Shown here one piece after another: positions 13,995 through 28,281 of a DNA stretch of 54,260 nt (position 1 is the first letter of the stretch; the number at the start of each line of letters is the position of its first letter). The position numbers were made by a program, and so were the translations under genes. The DNA comes from Lingula anatina (lineage: Eukaryota > Brachiopoda > Lingulata > Lingulida > Lingulidae). The stretch spans positions 285,238 through 339,497 of the forward strand of contig NW_019774959.1 in NCBI RefSeq assembly GCF_001039355.2, in the 5' to 3' direction. The notes under the pieces were generated by a model, which saw only the letters and a program-made list of their open reading frames with translations, searched no databases and had not been told where the DNA came from.

Positions 13995-16668
13995 TGAGCT
14001 GTGATTGGTTAGAACTGTTGACAGTTCTGCAGCAAATGCACAAGAAGGGATGACACATCAATTTTACCATTCTTCTTATTATATTATATTTAACATTTTT
14101 TTTACAAATTTTTTTATTAATTTTTTTTATTTTTTTTTTGCAAAGTTGCACCAGTTGAGACTGCATCTGTTATGTTAACAAGCTCAAAGAATTTAAGGAC
14201 AGACATTAGGATCAGGGAGGCATTCAAAGCACTGTTTGGCTCAGGAACTCATGGTTTGCTGACTGGAATCTCCTCATAATGACACCTTTCTCCTACAGAT
14301 GAACGATAAACATGCTGAGGAGAAAGGTGTCATTATGAGGAGATTCCAGTCAGCAAACCATGAGTTCCTGAGCNAGATGAACGATAAACATGCTGTCATT
14401 AAAAGGCATACCACCACCACCATCAGCAAAAAAATATTCATTTCTGAATTTAAAAAAAGGAGAAAAAAACAGACAAACATCAGGTGGATATGATATAAAT
14501 ACCACCAACAAGTTAATCAACAATTCTGTTCTTCGACCCATCCAGGGAGTGTCATGGCAACCACCAAGATATATATATATATATAGCTAAGCAGGTACTA
14601 ACTGGTGAATTTTGCTTGATGTGCCAACCCTGAAAGAGACTAATTGTTATTGTTATTTCATAATAAGTAAAGCTGGGGTTGGGGGGAGGCTGTTTTTAAC
14701 TATGGGTAGGGAGGGGCCAGGACACAGGACTCCAACATGTATGTATATTTCAATGGTTAACGTGGGCAAGGAGAGACAAGATGGCAGACGCCAGGAATAA
14801 TCAGATGAAGGAACGGAATTCTCTGCTTAACTGCTGATGTATATGTAATCGTTCTTCACTGGGAGCAGAGGAGCTTGCAAAATATAAGGCCAAGAATCTC
14901 AAATAGACAAGAGACCCGTGGTGTGTACTTCTCATTTTCTGCGTCTGCCATCTTGGTTTCTTTGTCCATAAGACGGACACATAGCTGTCTCAGACTATAT
15001 TATCTATGCACCAAAAGGCATGTAAAAATGGGGTAACTCATATATTTAAGAGTTGGGGTAAAAGTACCATATTAGGTAGTTAAGTAGTTGTCTGTACATA
15101 GTAGTTAGGTACCTAAGTATATAAATACATAACAAAGTTATAGACATGACATTAAAAGGCAGGAGAATTCACTTGTTGTGACATAAACATTCAGGCTGGA
15201 GCTTTCATCAATATCAACAGGTCTTAGTTTTCAACTGGTTAAGGGACAATTTAAAGCAGAGCTGTATATATATATGTATACATATATATACACACACACA
15301 CACTGTAAAACATTGGTAGATACAATGGCAGATTTATTGGCAGGGCTGTTGCCATGGTTATAATGGGAGGAAGAGAAACAAACATTGCCCAAAGTGCTGA
15401 ACATCTGTACAAGTATCGACAGTTTCTTCCAGAGCTGGGATGATATAATCTTTTATTGATTCCTTCAAGCTGGAATACGAGTTGGCTATGTCTCTTTTTG
15501 TCTCTAAAGACCAGTAATAACAGCCTTGCCATTCCACACACTTTTAGGACTGAGGTAGACTCTAACAAATAACATCCTTATTACTGCATCATGCATTAAA
15601 GAATCCGTCCAAAAGTTTTTTTGTTTTTTTTTAAATCGGTTTTATGTCAAGAAAATACAGAATGATCTCTGATTTGGTACAATACACATCACCTCACCTT
15701 TGTTGTTATTATTATTATTATTTGTATTATGTAAAGTGCTACTTTTTTTTTTCGATCATTTTTTTTTTTTATTTCATAATTTAAAGATCAAATGCAGTAT
15801 GGACTAATTATGCACTCTGAGAATCGTAATCTCTTTAAACTTACAATCCACCTCTTTTGGAAAAAGGGTCAGTATTGTAGAAAGAGACTCTAAAATTATC
15901 TATATTTATCATCAGTTTTGCAATTTCTCTCTCAACCCTGAATCAATATTATACTGGATAAAACAGTAAGACATTGAACAATTTGGAAGCTTATAACACA
16001 CAAAGTTGTTCTGTTTCAGAAACTAAAAGAATTATCTGTTGTATTACTACTAAGATGCTCACAAGTCTATATTGAATTGGCAGAAAGCTTGCCCTTGCTT
16101 TATTAGTAACAAGTGCTACTACACTGTACATACACCGTAGTTTTATTATTATTATTATCATTTCCCAGACCACCCTCTGTTAATACAGAGGTTATTATGT
16201 TTAGTTTAGTCTTAAGTTCGTCATCGCCCTAGTGCACATCATTCATAGGCAAAATGGTGCTCCATTTGAAATACGAGAAAAAGAAATCTCATTTCACCAT
16301 TTTGGGTAAGGGTACCACAACTTTCACTTTCACGGAGGATCTATTTGGCAGCCATCTTGTTTATTGTTGGTGTGTCACGGTGGCAAAAATTTACAAACTG
16401 GGACAAATTAACCCCAGAAATAAGGCACTGAGATAGAGATAGCATTTAACACACTATCTGTATTATATTTATAACCGTGCCTCAGTTCAGAAATAAGTTC
16501 ATCTGTGACAAACACTGCCATGGTACTTTCTCTGTGGAAGAGTCATTTGTGGATGAGGCCTAATTAAAGCATGCTGACCAAGCGTCATGTGATGACCACA
16601 GGGTGACTAACGGTCAAGTTGACCGATTGTCCCTAATGCTTGACCATATGTCTTGCTATGTGAATAAA
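13995..16668 (+). other. Probable 3'UTR of the RBM24-like gene, ending near an AATAAA
   Basis: This sequence follows the RBM24-like stop codon directly. It begins with T-rich runs at about 14080-14140, typical of animal 3'UTRs. ATTAAA occurs near 14397, but the first canonical AATAAA seen is at 16663-16668. The true end of the transcript is unknown, so the right boundary is only the most distal reasonable guess. Open frames inside it (for example around 14299-14493) are short and overlap the hairpin artefact. An (AT)n run lies near 14569-14585, and AT/AC runs near 15264-15302. Confidence 0.4.
14239..14395. repeat. Perfect 56-bp inverted repeat with 21-bp loop duplication and single N (probable assembly artefact)
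   Basis: Bases 14239-14294 and 14318-14373 are perfect reverse complements, separated by a 23-bp loop at 14295-14317. A single N follows at 14374, and the last 21 bases of the loop are repeated exactly at 14375-14395. Removing 14318-14395 would leave a simple continuous sequence. A perfect hairpin next to an N and an exact duplication points to a misjoined or fold-back read rather than a natural element. Confidence 0.85.
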
Positions 16669-19336
16669 ATTTTGAGTACCTTGTAGATTTATGTAACAAG
16701 TGCTCTTATTGGCTGTGATATCCTTGTGGTAGTCACATGACCTATGGGGAAGGCATAATTATGTCCTTGCTCGATTCGTTTTACCACCTGTACGTATTGC
16801 AAGTAAGACAACTGTACTGTTGATTCTGTTATCTAAATTATTTGATAAAAACCATGTTATGTTGTCCTTTTTAATATTATACATATTTAAATGTTGTAAA
16901 AATACGTGTAAGGCATATTGAAACCTTAAATACGTTCAACGTCCATTTTTTAATTTTTATTTCATTTTATTAAGTCGCTATATAGCCACATTGCAAGTAC
17001 AATTATTACAGTAGACTAGAATATTTACTGCCTTATATTTAGTTTGTAGCTCTTTGTATACAAACAAATTTAAGACACCAGCTTAGAGAATTAGATGTAA
17101 CTAGACTCTTATATCAATATCTAACAGGAACAAAAAAAATTAACAATATTATAACTATGCACAACTTAGAACATTAAAAAAAATCATGCTCATCGTAATA
17201 ACCATTGTTACCATGGTGACAAGGTGACTTTTTATCCAAGGCAACTGAAATTTATACATCCAGGTTAGGGGTTGATGACAATGATGAGGACGATTTCCGC
17301 CTTTATTTTTAGTGAAATCTACAAAGCAGTTTGCCATGGTTACAAAAGTCCCTTTGTTAAATCGTAGTCTCGTAGCTTAACTGTATTATAAAGGGGTCAA
17401 AAATATCCATAGCTTAGCTATATCATTATTAATATTATAAGTAGTATAGTTATAGTTACATGCATCATTAGCAGCAACCCCCGGCTGAGGGAAAACTATG
17501 TTATTTGTTTAATCTCTCCATCACTTCGTACCTTACCTATCTATTTATTAAAAAGGTTAGCTATTAAGAAGATGATAATTTTCTATCGAGGATTGTAAAT
17601 GATAGTTGTGGAGAGATAGTGATGAAAATTGCCAGGGATGTACATTAAAACAGCACTTACAGTATACTAAAGTCAGATTAATTATTAATTCATTTATAGG
17701 CTATTTTAAAGTATAAATCCAATTTAAAAAAATCAGTAGATAAATGGAGTAGGAGGGCATCCAGTAGAACATGGTAACTTTTTAATCCATCAGACTTACT
17801 TTTAATAATTGTTATTATATGTACTATTCAATTTCGATAATAAAAGCAAAATAAAAAACAAGACGAGGGTTGGTTTTTTAAATTTTCTATCTGATACTCA
17901 AAAATGATCCCAGTCATAAGACACTATTAAAAAAGTTCATCTAAAAAGTCTAGAAAAAATGGCTTTTCATTTGCTTTACTGAAATAATGAAATTCGGTGT
18001 AGTTAATCTTAAGTACATTCCTTTAACAGCTGACTACAAATAATCACTTATCTATTGCTTTATCTGCAAGAAATTGACAGAAAATAACCTCTGGGAAATG
18101 CAAGGCAGTTCACAAGTTCTGGTAATTAATTGAATTGTGTTTACACCAGATGAGAGCTGACGATGAAATGTATTATATACTACATCTAGAAGTCACGAGA
18201 AAAAAGGGAGGTGGGGACTAGAGGGGGTGGGGATGGGGGTCAACTAATGAAATTACATGGGAGAGGGGGGTCTGCTGAGGGAGAAGGGGCAAAAGATACT
18301 ACAATGTCAAATGCTTTAACCTGAAAAACGCAAACTTTTGAAACCAAATTTTCTCTTCAAATTTGACTGTAAAAATGTCTGCATGTTGCATGCTTTGAAA
18401 CAAAAAATTCACTGCAAAAGCATTAGCACAGTGCAAATTCTGGTCAAGCTAGTTTTTTTTTCTTTAAATTTCATCAAAAAATATCTGTATAGTGCATTTG
18501 CCCACATTGCTTCCAAGAACTGTTGATTTGATGGGGTAACATGCATAACCAGAAGTGCTCTGTGGCAATGGTTGAGCAGTGCCCCCAAGAACATCAAAAT
18601 AACCCAGTCTGCTGCAGATTAGAATAGAAAATCCATGGATTCAACAGGCAATTCTGAAGAAAAACTGAGAAGTCAATAAATAAAATTTGTTCCAATAAAC
18701 TGACTGAGTACACGGCAAACATTGCCTGCTTAAGTAGATCAATGTAATTCTATGGTAATTACTCAAACATTTTGAATCCCTCACTAATTCAAATATTTTA
18801 TTTTTATAAACCTAATTTTGTTTTTGTCACTAACATAAGGATGACAAACAAAATTATCACATCATCAAAGATTAAGAAATATTTGCACTGTTATCACCAA
18901 CAAAAAAATTGGTAGGTACAATTAATTAAATTTGTTCAACTTCATTGAACTACTACCATGTGGACTGCCTATATGTACAGACCAACAAAGAAAAGTGAAT
19001 TGAAGTTCTATTTTCCCTTGGGCATGTTAAAAGTATGTGAAGAGTTAGAATACTACAAAGATCTGCCATCTGCTTTTCTCTCCTTACTTCCCGTAACATT
19101 TGGAACTTGAACAAAAACTATGAATATGTATTGGAAATAGTATGAGGAAATATTGTACCTGGGAACACCCTGAAGTCTTCAGGTAGAGAAAGAACAGGTG
19201 GCAGCAATTATTTTTAAAGGTGCTTATATATGAACTGCTTCATAATATGCTTTTCTTTCAGATACAGTTGGCAAAATGTTGACAGAAAAATATTCAAACA
19301 TATTTTAGCTGCCCTTTAAATACACTCCTTCCTCCA

Positions 19337-19337
<1 letters not shown>

Positions 19338-19381
<44 letters not shown>
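19338..19381. repeat. Poly-A run (44 A)
   Basis: An uninterrupted A homopolymer. It could be the tail of an old retroposed sequence or a plain homopolymer. No target-site duplication was identified. Confidence 0.9.
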
Positions 19382-19383
<2 letters not shown>

Positions 19384-19658
19384 TTATTCATATTTTTTTT
19401 TCATCTATTCAAAACACCACAGATATTCCTCACAGGTAACTGTTTTTATCAAGGGATAAATGATAGCATTAGACATAATTTTGCCAAAGAATGCTTAAAC
19501 AATTCAAATTTTAACTCTAGGTAATCTTTAGTGATAATATAAATGTCATAAGAAACTCCCTCACACATGAAATGTGTATTAATTGCTTTTATCACTCTTT
19601 AAAAAAATTTGCACGTAAAACCGAACATTTAGTTGCAAGAAAATACATCATCATCACC

Positions 19659-19659
<1 letters not shown>

Positions 19660-19692
<33 letters not shown>
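19660..19692. repeat. (TTA)n microsatellite
   Basis: Eleven uninterrupted trinucleotide units. Confidence 0.95.
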
Positions 19693-19693
<1 letters not shown>

Positions 19694-22005
19694 ACACAAA
19701 CATACACCCACAGTACACAAATTCAAAAACCAGAACATATGATGACTAATAAAAACAAGCAAATTAACACAAGGAATTCCTTCTAATTTCCCACCAGAGA
19801 CATCAACATCTGGCCCTCCACCAGCTGACTTGGAATTCTTTCTCCATCAATATTATTGACTGGCATTGTGTTCGACTTCACAACTACTATTGGCCAACAT
19901 AATATAATATTAATTAATTTTCCACACAGATGATACTGGAAAATTACTGGGGCCAGAACAGGGGGTGACAGAACTTCAATACTGTTTATTTAATTTGTGC
20001 TGTTAAATTTTAATGCGTTTACTTTTTGTTGGTGAAATTATGGTAAAGTTAAGTTTATAAGAAACAGCTCTGTTTCAGTGAAGAAGGGGTGGTTTAATTC
20101 TAGACAATTCTTTTAATTGGATTGTACTATTATGATGAACTGACCACACAATGCCAATCCAATGACTTCGAATAATTACAACTCCTGTGAAATAAAGAAA
20201 ATAAAACCAAACACAAACTTTTAACAAATTAATTGTGTTAATATATCAAAATATAAAACATATATTTATTTATTTCAAATAGTTCCATGACTGAGTAAAG
20301 ATGATGGAACATAAATAACAATAAGAGTTTAGTTGCATTCTCTATGCAATACCTATATAAAACATATATCGAGTGCAAAGTGTTAAAATGCGACAGTGTT
20401 AAAATGAAGTTTAGGTTTTTTAAAAATTAAAATCACTTTAAATAAACATTTAAAATGAGTAAAAAAAATATTCAAGATATTAAAATCTTGTAATATCAGA
20501 CTGACTGAGACATGGCTACATGAGGCATGAGTCAGACCAGGCAGAATATCTCCCAGGAAAACAATCGACTGTACAATGATACAAAAATCTATCGAAACAT
20601 ATTACCGAAAGACACATTTCATATTTGTTTGCTACTTCATATTTACCAACAACAATTGAAAGTCTTTCTGATCAATGCCTCACTTGACTAAAACATTTCA
20701 TTTACTTACAAAATGTTAAATTAAGTGATATAGAAACTAACACCTACACAAGCACTCATTAACATCAATATAGTCCAAAGCATTTTTAGAAAATGAAAAT
20801 ACATATCATTTTGCAGAATACCCAATCAGCCTTCATTGATAAAGCAACAGGAGCTGTTCTTTCACCCCTTACGGGCCTCATCGCTGAAGAATACTAGAGA
20901 GCGCACACAATTGTTCCTCATCGATTCCCATTGCTAATCTTTTCAACCTCGTAACCTCATCTTGTTAATTAATTATGTAGCTCAAGCACTGTGACACTAC
21001 ACAGAACAAGTTAACTAACGCTGAGAGCTTGAAAGACTTCACGGACCTTTTTATGTGGTGTTGGAATGTGACCAGACGTGTGATTTTTTTCACACTTCAT
21101 TTGGCATGACAAAAGGACGGGATTTGACATTGCGCCTTGTGATAATTACGCGAAACAATATCAATAATGAGTAGAATAAAGAAACGAGAGTGATCTTTTG
21201 TTGATGAAACTGACCCAACGTTCTCAGAACACAGTCGTTCGTCTGGTCAAAACTCTCTTTGTCCAGTTACACAATTAAACAAGACCCCTCTCTTTGAGAT
21301 GACGGAAGAGGTTAATCGCGTTATTAGCAACTCGTTCAATTTTTTCCTTTTATCTTCTGTTCTCTAGGCCAATACTGCAAAATTAATGAACAAATGATAG
21401 TCAATTTGTGGGGAAGAAAATCTTTATATTAATTTGACCCTGTAAGGGTTTTAGACCTATTGTTCTCAAAGGATTGGCAGTAAGTTTTACAATTATCTAC
21501 CACTTTTTTTTTTTATTCAAATGTCTGATGTTCCATAAACATGACTAAACAAATAAAAAATAAATAAATAAACCATTAAATAAATAAATCAATAAAGATA
21601 GAAAGATTGAAAATTAATCATACTGAGTACAAAAAGAAAAAAAATATGAATCATAAAAACTGTCATTCGAATTTGTAAAAAAAGTACATACTAATCAAAC
21701 CAATTAAACACACCGTACATGTAACTTTCACTAGATCTGGATTTTGTTCCAGCAGCTGCAGTTCTGATTAAATGAAGCATTTCCTTCCCAAAAGAGATAA
21801 AAATAAGATTTAAATTTCCTGTGATGACATTTCCTGTCCTAATATTTAAACATTCAAACACTGGTACTGCTACGGTTTCTTCATTTGGCCTAGTTTACCT
21901 AATCACTAAATATATTCTGATTTTTTTCTGCATGTACAATTACAAAGGTGACTTACAAGTCAAATCCTTCAAATTGTGTTTTGAAAGCAGTTTCCAAAAA
22001 CTTAC

Positions 22006-22039
22006 TGGTGCTGGTGGTGGTGGTGGTGGTGGTGGTGGT

Positions 22040-22072
<33 letters not shown>

Positions 22073-22095
22073 TGGTGGTGGTGGTGGTGGGGGGG
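22006..22095. repeat. Compound (TGG)n(TG)n(TGG)n microsatellite
   Basis: A TGG array, then a TG array, then a second TGG array ending in a G run. It creates artificial poly-Gly/Val and poly-His/Pro open frames on both strands that should not be called genes. The G-rich strand has runs compatible with G-quadruplex-like structure. Confidence 0.95.
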
Positions 22096-25000
22096 AACTA
22101 GGGGTGATAAGATGAAGCATTTTATAGACCTATAATTTACCAGTAAAGATATTCTAGGATTTTTAATAAAAAGCTCAATTTCAACTGAATAGTTTCTGTA
22201 ACACATTGGATCATCATACCCAAACTCTTATTTGCCTAAATATTTGTTACTTTTGTTAATAGTTCAGTTAGTTTTTTGCACTCTCTTCACTTTTTCTTTT
22301 CTATTGAAAAAGGTAGTTTCCCTCTCTCTCTCTCCACACTCACACATATACACACACACATCATCCTCATGCACAAAAAAAAAAAAAAAAAAGAAAAAAG
22401 AAAAAAAAAAAACGTTATTTTGCACAACTCATTCAATTAACAATTAATAACCCCAAAACACATTTATCAAATCAAATCAATCTTTCTATATTTTCAAAGC
22501 TGATTCAGCCCCTCACATCAAAGTCTCCCAGACCCCATAGATTTGTTTACTAATTCTTGATTACTCTGGCTTTGCCTGCTTCATGAAAGTCAGCAAACAA
22601 AACAATACAATACAATCAAGATTATATTTGTCCAAAGTTGACAACATGTTTTCCTACAGCCCTGGTTTGGGACGTTAAGGTCAGGTCATGGGTTTGTTAA
22701 GAGCCAGGTACGCACCAGTCATAGCTTTTTTATCAGGGCTTTTCCCAGGATTGGGGGGGGGGGGTACAGGCTGTCCAAAATTATCACCTGTAATAATAAC
22801 GCCTACATAATTTCAGAAAGTCCAAGCCATCATTTTTCTAAAATAATTCATAAGCAGTTTAGTCATCTTTGAAAGTATTGACTGTGCGGTGATGCAGGCG
22901 GCCGTCCACATGATGGCTGGATGGTTTAACTTAAGGTGTCCCCATGGTCATGCTAACATGGCATGAAATTAGCTCTCCCTTATTTTATTACATTTAATAA
23001 CAGCTTTGGAAAAAACTAAACTTCACCTGATTTTTTTTTTTCGATTTCAAACACCATGGCAATCTAAAATACTGCAGCATGATGCCAAGCAATCAACTGA
23101 TTATATATTGTCTAAAGGCCGAAGATTTGTTGATGGCCAACATGTCTCTTCCCCCTTGGTAAAATCTTGGTTTCGATAAATATAATGATTCCGTTTGTGT
23201 TCAAGAAATGTGGATGAAGCCCTAAGGTAAGCTACCCCAGCACAGTGGTCAAATAAGGTTTCCCATTCTTTGTCATATCAGAAGCAAACACCCTGGGCAC
23301 ATAAATCAAACACATATAACAGCTAAACTAAAGCACTTCAAATAAAACCATTCTCAGTTTTTGCCACCCAAGCAAAATTCAGTCATAGGTTATATCGCTT
23401 TGACATTTATTTTGTGTGAACTTGCTTAAACTTTTTTTGTATTTATATCTTAAAAGAAGTAAATCAAGAAATCAGGAAGTTTAAAAACGCAAATATCTTT
23501 CTTGGGCAAGCACTGGCTGTAATTCTGAGAAAAAAAGAAAAACCAATAGAAATAAATTTAAAAAGTGTCAGAGTTTTTTCCTTTTCCTTCAATCTGGAGA
23601 CATGTCCATGCAGAACATTGACTCAGTTCAAACATAAAAGTTCCAGCTTTTCAGACTGAAGGATTTCCCCATACAAATGGCAACTGCTTCAACTTTTTGT
23701 GTTGTATTCAAAAGCAAGACATACTCATAAATACCTATTGTGAAAAGGTGATGTACCTTTCAGAAAGATATCTGAACTACACACTTTATGATCTTTATTT
23801 TATTATTATTTATTATTATTTTTTTTTTGTAAATTTTTTCTTATTTCATTAAAAATTTGAAAAAAAAAAAAACTGTTTTTTCTCAAGTCAATGTTTTCCA
23901 TTCCATCCTGTCTCTCAAGGTATCACATCTGACTTTTCCCTCCAAATCACCTTTCCATTTCAAAAATCCCCTCCTTTCACTGCAGACAGACACAAACAGT
24001 ACAAAGCCAGGGGGTACAGCAACCAAACTGATCCTTATCATGATAAGCCACAATTCAAAAGTTACTGGGCAAAGTCGGTTATAGTTTTCATTCACTTTCG
24101 CTTAATACACCTTCCCGTGTACATAAACTACTATTCAACGGCGTCTTTGTTTTTCCATCGCGCTACAAAAAAACGCACACAGTTTGTGAAGTCATCTCTA
24201 TGAAAAGACCTGAACAACGAGAGAGCGTGCTTAGAGAGAGGTGCTGTTGGCTTTGGCAGCAGTCCAATTAAACACCTGACGAAGGTGAGAAGAGGTGTTT
24301 CACTGGGGGAAAGCCTGAGTCAGTAGCTACAGTACTGCAAAAATCAAGGCCACCAAAGATTATGCTAGAGCTAAATATAATAAATAGAAATGCAATGATC
24401 ACTTAATGCATGAACGTAAAAGTCTCTCATACACTAGACAGAAAAAATGGGTGATAAATTGAGGAGTTTGAAACTTTTCTTGAGACTATGCCTGCGAGGG
24501 AATAATACTAGTTGAGAACTAAAAGTTTCAAATATTCCACATTATATAAATACAGCTTCTATTTAGTTTATTTAGATTCTATTTGCATCTATTTAGTTTT
24601 GTATTTTGCATGGCATTCCACCTTTTTCATGCAACATTACAAAGATAGATATACCCTGCATTTCATTTTATTATAAAACTAAATTATAATTTCCACACAT
24701 TTTGCAATAAATGAGATATTCTTCGGAACAGCGTAACGCTTTGTGATTGTGTTGGGATGTCCTTGGAGTGGATTGAACACAATGGAGTTATGTAATAGAT
24801 CTAGAGCTGCACAAGAAAATTCCTGTCTAGCAAAGTACAGAAATGTACACAAAATTGTCTGGAGAAATACTTTTATTGAAAATAGTCTGTACATGGCTTT
24901 TGTATAAAGTAAGATGTCTTTCAGTCTTTGGACTTGGATGGAGGTGGTTGGAGGGCAAGAAAATAATATTTCACAGTTTTAGATACCTGTAACCTGTAAT

Positions 25001-27069
25001 TTCAAAGGGTTTTATTTTCCTTCTTTTTTTTACTGAAAAGGGGATCTTTTTACCCTCTTGTTTGGCCCAACTTGAGCAATGGCAAAGAAGCTGGATCTAT
25101 ATCTCGTGAATGAACCCCCTTCAGAAGGCATCAGCTGATGGTGGAAGTCATGAACAAGATTATTACCAGGATTCAATGCCTTCAATGTATGGACTGTTAG
25201 AAACAAAAATAGTCCATAACCTGTCCTGCCTCACTCAGTGAAAACTGGAAACTGTGATAATATATGGGAAGTTAAAAGATATAATAATAGTAATAATAAT
25301 GAATAGGCCTTGCGTGTAAGTTTTGCACGTTTGTTCTTTGAGTCTGTAACATACTGTCGTAACTGTATTTAATTCCAAATTATGAATTGTGAGCTTTTAA
25401 AAACAGTACACAACCCCAATTCCAGACACCAACCTCAACCCCCAACCCCCATTTCCGCCTGTGCTGAAGTGTCAGTCACACATCTATTGATTCAAACTTT
25501 GGTGTTTGCCAATATATTTGCAACAAACAGTCACTGAATGAAGAAAATTTCTGTGGGGAACAATTCAACACCGCTCTAATGACAGTTTATGCAATCGTAC
25601 TGTTTGATCACTGTCACTATTGGCCCGTACCACACAGTCGCACACACATACAGAGGTTACAGTTATAACTCAAACACTGAACAAGTTTATCAACTCTAAG
25701 GATTGTTACACATGTGAACAATGCCCCCATTGAGACAAGGTGAAGGTTTTGCGTCTTTTGTTACTCTCAAGGACTCGGTGAGGACTGTTAGGGCATTATC
25801 TTTTTGAGGGCATAATGTGAGAGGATAAAGATGCAATAAATATACTTTGAGGTAAATATAAAAGGCAAAAATAAAATGTTTTAGAACTGCCAAAACTTAA
25901 TCAACAAAATGTCCCCAGTTGATCAGTGAAATGTTTGTTGATCATTTGTTTTTTGAGTATTTCACAACATGTGAATGATTAGAAAATTTTGCATTCTCTC
26001 TTTTAATTGTTCAACTTAAAACTGGCAAAACATCAAACCTAGGCTTGCTCCCACGCCTTCTTTAGTTCAAATTAAAACAAACATTAACATTTTCAAAGTT
26101 GACATCAACATCACTGCATTTTGAACAAACTTGTATAAAGTTCTTCAAAGTTCAAATGTCTACAAACTTTCATTGGCATATATTCATTGCCATTTTCACC
26201 TTTGAGGGGTATGAAAGCCTTCAGCAGTTGCCTTTTCAAGAAGAGCTTTTCAAAAGACTGAGCATACACAAATGTGTTTTAACATTTGAAAAGCCAGGGA
26301 CCATAACTTTATGAAAAACTTCATGAATAACGGGTGGGAAAGACAGTAGTTGCTGTATACTTAAAGAGTTTTGGTGTAAGAAAGGATTGCCCCAAAAAGG
26401 ACACACCATTTGAAAATTCAAGCAAACAAAACAACAAATTATATTTATTTCAGTGTTTTCAAAAATATTTGTCATTTGTGTTACTTGGGTATACGTTTCT
26501 GAATTTTTTACACCAATGTCAATACCAGCTGAAGATGGTTGTCCATTTTACACCTTGGGTGCTGCTATTACAATAGAACTTGAACTTAAAGCTGGTCTTT
26601 TAAAAAATTAACAATTAATCCTTACAAAATCTTTAACTTTACACTCACCCAGTGGGAGTCAGTGACATGAAATGATGCACTTGCTTTTTAGAAAAAGAAA
26701 GCACATCAGGCCCATAGGCAATTTGGGAGGGGGTGCTAAAGAAAAGCCATTTTGGTCAGTATACATATTGCTCTGAATCAAAATTTTAACTAGGCTCCAT
26801 GTTATTTCTCAAGTTGGATTAAGTAAGGGTGTAAAAGGGTCCACAGTTTCAAAAAATGACTTGATTCTCACCTATGGAACTTCTACATGTCCACAGTAGT
26901 ATTAGACATGCATGGCCATGGTTATTGTTTTAGACCAACAGTCATTTTACCAAGGATCAGATCAATGAAAAAATTGGAAAATATGGCATGTTTTCCAGGG
27001 GGTCGACTAGACCAAAGGTATTTTTGGGTGCAAAAAAAGTCAGAAATCCACCAATAGTAAAAAAAATCA

Positions 27070-28244
27070 CATCCCTTCTTACCTTAATTGATGGACTATT
27101 ATGACTTCATTTTGGATCAAAATTGATTTCAAAAATTGGACTTAAAGTACATATCAACCTTATGAACTAGGCCCCTATAGACTCCAGGGGTCAGTGGGTT
27201 AGCCAGCGGTCAGTATGGGATGGGGCAGTTCAGACACCCCGCGGCAAACAAACATAAGATCACAGTGACCCCTGGACTAAAGGTGTTGCCTCAGTGCTGT
27301 TTAAATAACTACATAATAGACACCTGTGCTTTACCTTCCGAAAGTTTTGTTGACGGTAAGGCACTTCCCTATATAGCACGCTGTAAAATCAACAAGCTTG
27401 ATGGGGGTACATATTTACTTGTTTTTCTTTTGAAATTCTAGTAATTATTGGAAAAATTGCTTGAAGGAAAATTACAGTTGTTTTTATTGGAGGCTTAAGA
27501 AAATGACTCCCTTTCTCTCTACCTTTAATCTTTGACCACTGGAAATTTCCAACAACCAGTGAATGACTTATTAAAAAAATTAAATCTACATGCCCCCCCC
27601 CCCCCCCCACCTCCAGCTCAATGTCTATTCCAAAAGAATACGTACCCTTTTCTTGTTCTCTCTAATACAAGGATCTAACAGACTGAAAATCATTTCTACA
27701 ATGTTTTTTCAAGACGGCATTATGTGTCAAAGTTGCCCTAAGCAGCTGAAGATGTGTGTGTGTGATCATCCATCTAAAATCTGTATCTTATTACTTCATA
27801 TTTCAGATATTTATACATATGTAACTTGAATAACATGCAGGAAAAGAAATGGAAGATGGGACTGAAGGGATGGATGCCCTTACATGACTTTTACATAATT
27901 TGATTAAATGAAACATTTGTTATGCAGGCCCATATTCGAAATTTCAAAAGAAAAGACGCAAATGATTAACCCCCTCCTCAGAAGGGATCCCCTAGTGGCA
28001 TCTGCCAGTGTAAGTCTGTCTGGTTCACTATGCCTATGTGGCAGACCATATGGTCATTACAGGTATATCCTCTGGCCACTATTTACCCAGAACCAGGTTA
28101 TGTCACTGGACAGAAAGAGATACTTTAAAGTAAATTTTCAGTTATGGTGGAGATTAAGCCACTATGGCATCAGCTTTCTGGTGAACTTTGCAACAAAATG
28201 GGTTTTGTTGGGTTTGTTTGGGATCTCATTTAGGAATTATTTCC

Positions 28245-28281
<37 letters not shown>

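Larger units (their letters stand above)
16669..26999. other. Intergenic-like AT-rich DNA with simple repeats
   Basis: No coding exon is supported in this 10-kb stretch. It is very AT-rich, with frequent A/T runs and AATAAA/TAAATA strings. Small islands of higher complexity occur around 20860-21340 and 24090-24340, the latter with AAACACCT...AGGTGTTT arms around 24270-24300. These could be conserved non-coding elements but show nothing specific. The open frames present are short or made of simple repeats. Confidence 0.5.

Noticed and set aside
21821-22206. Frames encoding poly-Gly/Val and poly-His/Pro on opposite strands
   Set aside because: Entirely created by the TGG/TG compound microsatellite.
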